From an uncultured Clostridia bacterium (lineage in GTDB: Bacteria > Bacillota > Clostridia > Monoglobales > Monoglobaceae), in the NCBI GenBank assembly GCA_945878965.1, contig CAMCUJ010000031.1:1-10056 (forward strand): a stretch of 10,056 bases of DNA. The letters run 5' to 3'. Made by a program: the position numbers and the translations under genes. This document shows positions 7,909 to 10,056 of the stretch, piece after piece; position 1 is the first letter of the stretch; every line of letters starts with the position of its first letter. The notes below the pieces were generated by a model. It was given only the letters and a program-made list of their open reading frames with translations, ran no database searches and was not told the origin of the DNA.

Positions 7909-8334
7909 TTAAAGATTTTCTTTGATTTTTGAAATTATTTCAGCGTATTCACTGTCTGAAAGATACTTAGGAGGTTCAACATTCATATCAAAAGTTCCGC
8001 CGAATGAATATCCGTCAACCTGTTTTGGCACTAAGTGACAGTGAAGATGCGGAAGCTTGTCGCTGTACATTCCGTAGTTCATTTTTTCAGGGTTCACTGC
8101 CTTTGCAATTGCTTTTGCGGCAGTACAGATATCCTTTGTGAATTTTGCACTCTCATCATCGCTTAGCTCGTAAAGCTCTTTTACGTGTCCTTTGTATGCA
8201 AGAACACATCTTCCGTAGTAAGTCTGTTCTTTAAATAGGTATAGCTTTGAAACACCAAGGTCAGCTATGTATATCATAAGACTGTCAAGCTTTTCGTTTT
8301 CACTGCAATACATACAATTCATATCTTTTTCCAT
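7909..8334 (-). CDS. HIT family (histidine triad) nucleotide-binding protein
   Basis: The 141-residue cytoplasmic protein belongs to the histidine triad superfamily, nucleotide hydrolases or transferases acting on substrates such as AMP-lysine, AMP-aminoacyl conjugates or dinucleoside polyphosphates. The hallmark H-x-H-x-H is His96-Leu-His98-Cys-His100 followed by L-V-P; His98 is expected to be the nucleophile. Upstream N-Y-G-M (86-89) matches the conserved Asn region before the triad. A C-M-Y-C pair (Cys7, Cys10) near the N-terminus is the position where many HIT proteins bind zinc. The length is normal for a HINT/HIT protein. The ATG at 8334 has AGAGGG 8 nt upstream; the internal ATG at 8322 is too far from it. 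It is a single gene behind a perfect promoter, divergent from dusB and convergent with the chemoreceptor gene. Its substrate is unknown. Confidence 0.93.
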   Translation of the reverse strand: MEKDMNCMYCSENEKLDSLMIYIADLGVSKLYLFKEQTYYGRCVLAYKGHVKELYELSDDESAKFTKDICTAAKAIAKAVNPEKMNYGMYSDKLPHLHCHLVPKQVDGYSFGGTFDMNVEPPKYLSDSEYAEIISKIKENL

Positions 8335-8403
8335 TGTAAAATCCCTCTTTCTGAGTTTATTAAAGACTGTGTGCAGTTAAATTCTGCAATTTGCCTTATT
8401 TCA

Positions 8404-8432
8404 ATTATACGCTTTATATTAACTGTTGTCAA
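8404..8432 (-). promoter_or_regulatory. Perfect-consensus SigA promoter for the HIT gene
   Basis: On the minus strand TTGACA (plus-strand 8427-8432), a 17-bp spacer and TATAAT (plus-strand 8404-8409) match the consensus at all 12 positions. The start would be near 8397, giving a leader of about 63 nt before the ATG at 8334. Confidence 0.88.
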
Positions 8433-8446
8433 CCCAAACTTTGTAT

Positions 8447-8475
8447 TTGACAGATAAAAAAAACTCGGTTATAAT
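8447..8475 (+). promoter_or_regulatory. Perfect-consensus SigA promoter for dusB
   Basis: TTGACA (8447-8452), a 17-bp spacer and TATAAT (8470-8475) match the consensus at all 12 positions. The start would be near 8482, about 30 nt before the dusB ATG at 8512. Its -35 box is separated from the divergent HIT -35 box by only 14 bp. Confidence 0.88.
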
Positions 8476-8511
8476 TATCTCTGACAATAATAATTAATAA
8501 GGAAAGAAGAT

Positions 8512-9477
8512 ATGGAAAAATTCAAAATAGGAAACAAAGAGTTTGAAAACAATGTAATACTTGCTCCGATGGCAGGGGTTACCGATATGGCATTCAGAAT
8601 TATAACAAAACCGCACGGTGCGGCACTTATGTATACAGAGATGGTATCCGGCAAGGGTCTTTTGTATAAGAATAAAAAGACTGAAAATTTGCTTGAGATT
8701 GCGGAGGATGAAAAGCCTGTTGCGGCACAAATATTCGGGCATGAGCCGGAAATTCTTGCACAGATTGCGTATAAAGCCTCAGAGAGCGGAGCGGAAATTG
8801 TGGATATAAATATGGGCTGTCCCGCACCTAAAATATTCAATAACGGCGACGGTTCGGCATTAATGAAGAATCCGGATTTAATCGGGAAAATAGTTGAGGC
8901 AGTAGTTAATGCGTCAAAGGTTCCTGTTACGGTTAAAATCCGAAAAGGAGTTAACGACAGCCTTATAAATGCGGTTGAGGTGGCTGAAATTGCAGAGCAG
9001 AGCGGAGCAAGCGCCGTTACTGTTCACGGAAGAACAAGGGAGCAATATTACAGCGGAAATGCCGATCTTGATATAATTAAACAGGTTGCAGAGGCAGTTA
9101 ATATTCCTGTTATAGGTAACGGAGATGTTAAAGATGGAAAAAGTGCTAAGCATATGCTTGATTACACAGGCTGCAGTGCAGTTATGATAGGTCGTGCCGC
9201 TGAGGGAAATCCATGGGTGTTTGATGAGGTTATACATTATCTTAATACGGGAGAAAGCAAAACTCCGCCGAGTCTTGAGGAACGCATTGAAACGGCTCTT
9301 AAGCATCTTAATCTGCTTGTTAAGTTCAAGGGTGAGCATAGAGGTGTTTTAGAGGGCAGAAAGCATATTGCGTGGTATCTTAAGGGTTTAAAGGGTGGTG
9401 CAGAGCTTAGAAACAGAATTAATACCGCAAAAACACAGAGTGAGATGGAGAAGATTTTACTTTCGCTTGAAAAATAA
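8512..9477 (+). CDS. dusB: tRNA-dihydrouridine synthase (DusB family)
   Basis: The 321-residue flavoenzyme reduces specific uridines in the D-loop of tRNA to dihydrouridine with FMN and NADPH. The TIM-barrel start carries the FMN-binding signature A-P-M-A-G-V-T-D (18-25). The catalytic cysteine is Cys103 in N-M-G-C-P-A-P-K. Lys142 and Arg144 (V-K-I-R-K-G), His172 (V-H-G-R-T-R-E-Q), G-N-G-D and I-G-R-A-A-E-G-N-P-W-V-F complete the flavin and phosphate site. The C-terminal helical domain (about 245-321) is the tRNA-binding part. The pattern N-G-D-G-S-A-L-M fits the DusB-type enzyme of Firmicutes. The ATG at 8512 has AAGGA 8 nt upstream. It has its own perfect promoter and lies about 210 bp before a tRNA operon, a fitting but possibly chance neighbour. 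No terminator is visible after its stop. Confidence 0.95.
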   Translation: MEKFKIGNKEFENNVILAPMAGVTDMAFRIITKPHGAALMYTEMVSGKGLLYKNKKTENLLEIAEDEKPVAAQIFGHEPEILAQIAYKASESGAEIVDINMGCPAPKIFNNGDGSALMKNPDLIGKIVEAVVNASKVPVTVKIRKGVNDSLINAVEVAEIAEQSGASAVTVHGRTREQYYSGNADLDIIKQVAEAVNIPVIGNGDVKDGKSAKHMLDYTGCSAVMIGRAAEGNPWVFDEVIHYLNTGESKTPPSLEERIETALKHLNLLVKFKGEHRGVLEGRKHIAWYLKGLKGGAELRNRINTAKTQSEMEKILLSLEK

Positions 9478-9600
9478 AAGTATGTATAATTGAATAAAGT
9501 CTATAATATGAATTCAAGAGAAAAAGAGAGCAAAATTGAGCAAAAGGGAGTTAATCGGGTGTTAAATCTATGTAAAACGGAATAACAGGTGTTTACGGTC
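9478..9600. other. Intergenic stretch without recognised content
   Basis: Between the dusB stop and the tRNA promoter I find no convincing terminator, promoter or gene. The stretch from about 9515 to 9570 is purine-rich. An ATG-started frame of 25 codons (9508-9585) exists but lacks a ribosome binding site. Confidence 0.4.
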
Positions 9601-9629
9601 TTGACTTTTTAAGCTGATGATAGTATAAT
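9601..9629 (+). promoter_or_regulatory. Strong SigA promoter of the tRNA operon
   Basis: TTGACT (9601-9606), a 17-bp spacer and TATAAT (9624-9629) match 11 of 12 consensus bases. Transcription should begin near 9636, giving a leader of about 53 nt before tRNA-Val. This strength suits a stable-RNA operon. Confidence 0.88.
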
Positions 9630-9638
9630 AACTAATGT

Positions 9639-9678
9639 CGCTGAGAGATACAGCGGTTGAAACCAAAAAGGTTTCAAC
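9639..9678 (+). other. Two-hairpin leader of the tRNA operon
   Basis: The leader holds a short hairpin, CGCTG (9639-9643) with CAGCG (9651-9655). Directly after it comes a perfect 9-bp hairpin, GTTGAAACC (9656-9664) with GGTTTCAAC (9670-9678), around an AAAAA loop. No T-run follows, so it is not an intrinsic terminator. It ends 10 nt before the mature tRNA-Val 5' end and may serve precursor folding or processing. Confidence 0.6.
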
Positions 9679-9688
9679 AAAATGATGT

Positions 9689-9764
9689 GGGCGCATAGCT
9701 CAGCTGGGAGAGCATCTGCCTTACAAGCAGAGGGTCACAGGTTCGAGCCCTGTTGTGCCCACCA
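9689..9764 (+). tRNA. tRNA-Val (anticodon TAC)
   Basis: This is a complete 76-nt cloverleaf. Acceptor GGGCGCA pairs with TGTGCCC; the D-stem is GCTC/GAGC; the anticodon stem TCTGC/GCAGA encloses loop CTTACAA with anticodon TAC (9722-9724), read as valine; the T-arm is ACAGG/CCTGT with TTCGAGC. Discriminator A is followed by encoded CCA. It is the first tRNA of the operon. Confidence 0.97.
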
Positions 9765-9772
9765 CATCATGC

Positions 9773-9849
9773 GGTCCGGTAGTTCAGTTGGTTAGAATGC
9801 CAGCCTGTCACGCTGGAGGTCGTGGGTTCGAACCCCATCCGGATCGCCA
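9773..9849 (+). tRNA. tRNA-Asp (anticodon GTC)
   Basis: This is a complete 77-nt cloverleaf 8 bp after tRNA-Val. Acceptor GGTCCGG pairs with CCGGATC (one G-T pair); the D-arm is of the AGTTGGTTA type; the anticodon stem CCAGC/GCTGG encloses CTGTCAC with anticodon GTC (9807-9809); the T-arm is GTGGG/CCCAT with TTCGAAC. Discriminator G, the aspartate identity base, is followed by encoded CCA. Confidence 0.97.
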
Positions 9850-9871
9850 GTTAATTTTTTTTGCCTCATAT

Positions 9872-9947
<76 letters not shown>

Positions 9948-9949
9948 TA

Positions 9950-9978
9950 AGAATATTTGTAACATTTATAGATATTCT
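9950..9978 (+). other. Hairpin in the tRNA-Phe to tRNA-Gly spacer
   Basis: AGAATAT (9950-9956) pairs with ATATTCT (9972-9978), extendable by one or two weaker pairs, with a loop of about 11 nt. It begins 2 nt after the CCA end of tRNA-Phe. No T-run follows. It may guide 3' processing of tRNA-Phe or be an AT-rich coincidence. Confidence 0.4.
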
Positions 9979-9987
9979 GAATATAAT
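9959..9987 (+). promoter_or_regulatory. Candidate internal promoter before tRNA-Gly
   Basis: GTAACA (9959-9964), a 17-bp spacer and TATAAT (9982-9987) give a 4/6 plus 6/6 match, with a predicted start near 9994, about 8 nt before tRNA-Gly. A second TATAAT lies at 9993-9998 without a -35 partner. The region is so AT-rich that chance is a real alternative. Confidence 0.3.
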
Positions 9988-10001
9988 AAATATATAATCA
10001 A

Positions 10002-10056
10002 GCGGGAGTGGCTCAGTGGTAGAGCGTCACCTTGCCAAGGTGAACGTCGCGGGTTC
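10002..10056 (+). tRNA. tRNA-Gly (anticodon GCC), cut by the window end
   Basis: The first 55 nt of a tRNA are present: acceptor 5' strand GCGGGAG, D-stem GCTC/GAGC, anticodon stem TCACC/GGTGA enclosing TTGCCAA with anticodon GCC (10034-10036), variable loop ACGTC, and the start of the T-arm GCGGG TTC. The T-arm 3' half, acceptor 3' strand and CCA lie beyond the right edge. Confidence 0.93.

Noticed and set aside
9508..9585. A 25-codon ATG-started frame after dusB
   Set aside because: No ribosome binding site, no recognisable motif and a length expected by chance; no evidence for a small protein.
9656..9678. The perfect 9-bp hairpin as a terminator of dusB
   Set aside because: No T-run follows on the plus strand, and it lies downstream of the tRNA promoter, where termination would silence the tRNA operon.
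9855..9862. A run of eight T after tRNA-Asp as a terminator
   Set aside because: No dedicated hairpin precedes it apart from the tRNA itself, and tRNA-Phe follows 9 bp later on the same strand.

Overview
The window reads as chromosomal core DNA of an AT-rich, low-GC Gram-positive bacterium, most likely a motile member of the Clostridia. Reasons: a dgt-like gene followed by dnaG and rpoD; a compact 365-residue primary sigma factor without the large insert of proteobacterial RpoD; the Firmicutes-type pair trmK/nif3 (yqfN/yqfO of Bacillus); strong GGAGG-type ribosome binding sites; and several textbook SigA promoters (TTGACA, 17-bp spacer, TATAAT). A full chemoreceptor implies chemotaxis. The genus cannot be fixed from this sequence.

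Layout. Positions 9-1536 (minus strand) hold trmK and nif3 behind one perfect-consensus promoter. Positions 1696-5791 (plus strand) hold a dGTPase-like HD hydrolase, the DNA primase DnaG and the housekeeping sigma factor RpoD; dnaG and rpoD overlap by 8 bp. A two-transmembrane, Cache-type methyl-accepting chemotaxis protein follows rpoD after 50 bp with no visible terminator. It ends at a strong, probably bidirectional hairpin terminator (7720-7766). The 7771-7908 stretch between this terminator and the convergent HIT gene holds a small hairpin and a GC-rich palindromic element of about 64 bp that nothing else explains. HIT (minus) and dusB (plus) diverge from a short intergenic region with two perfect promoters back to back. 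From 9601 to the right edge there is a tRNA operon with its own promoter and a structured leader: tRNA-Val(TAC), tRNA-Asp(GTC), tRNA-Phe(GAA) and a tRNA-Gly(GCC) cut by the window end.

Function. The central genes belong to the macromolecular synthesis group (nucleotide control, priming, transcription initiation). The flanks are rich in tRNA biology: TrmK (m1A22), DusB (dihydrouridine) and four tRNA genes. I see no mobile element genes, phage genes, CRISPR array or defence system. The most curious parts are the palindromic element after HIT, the trmK-nif3 module lying divergent from dgt rather than after rpoD, a chemoreceptor in the rpoD position context, and the hairpin leader of the tRNA operon. 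No gap between genes exceeds 300 bases.
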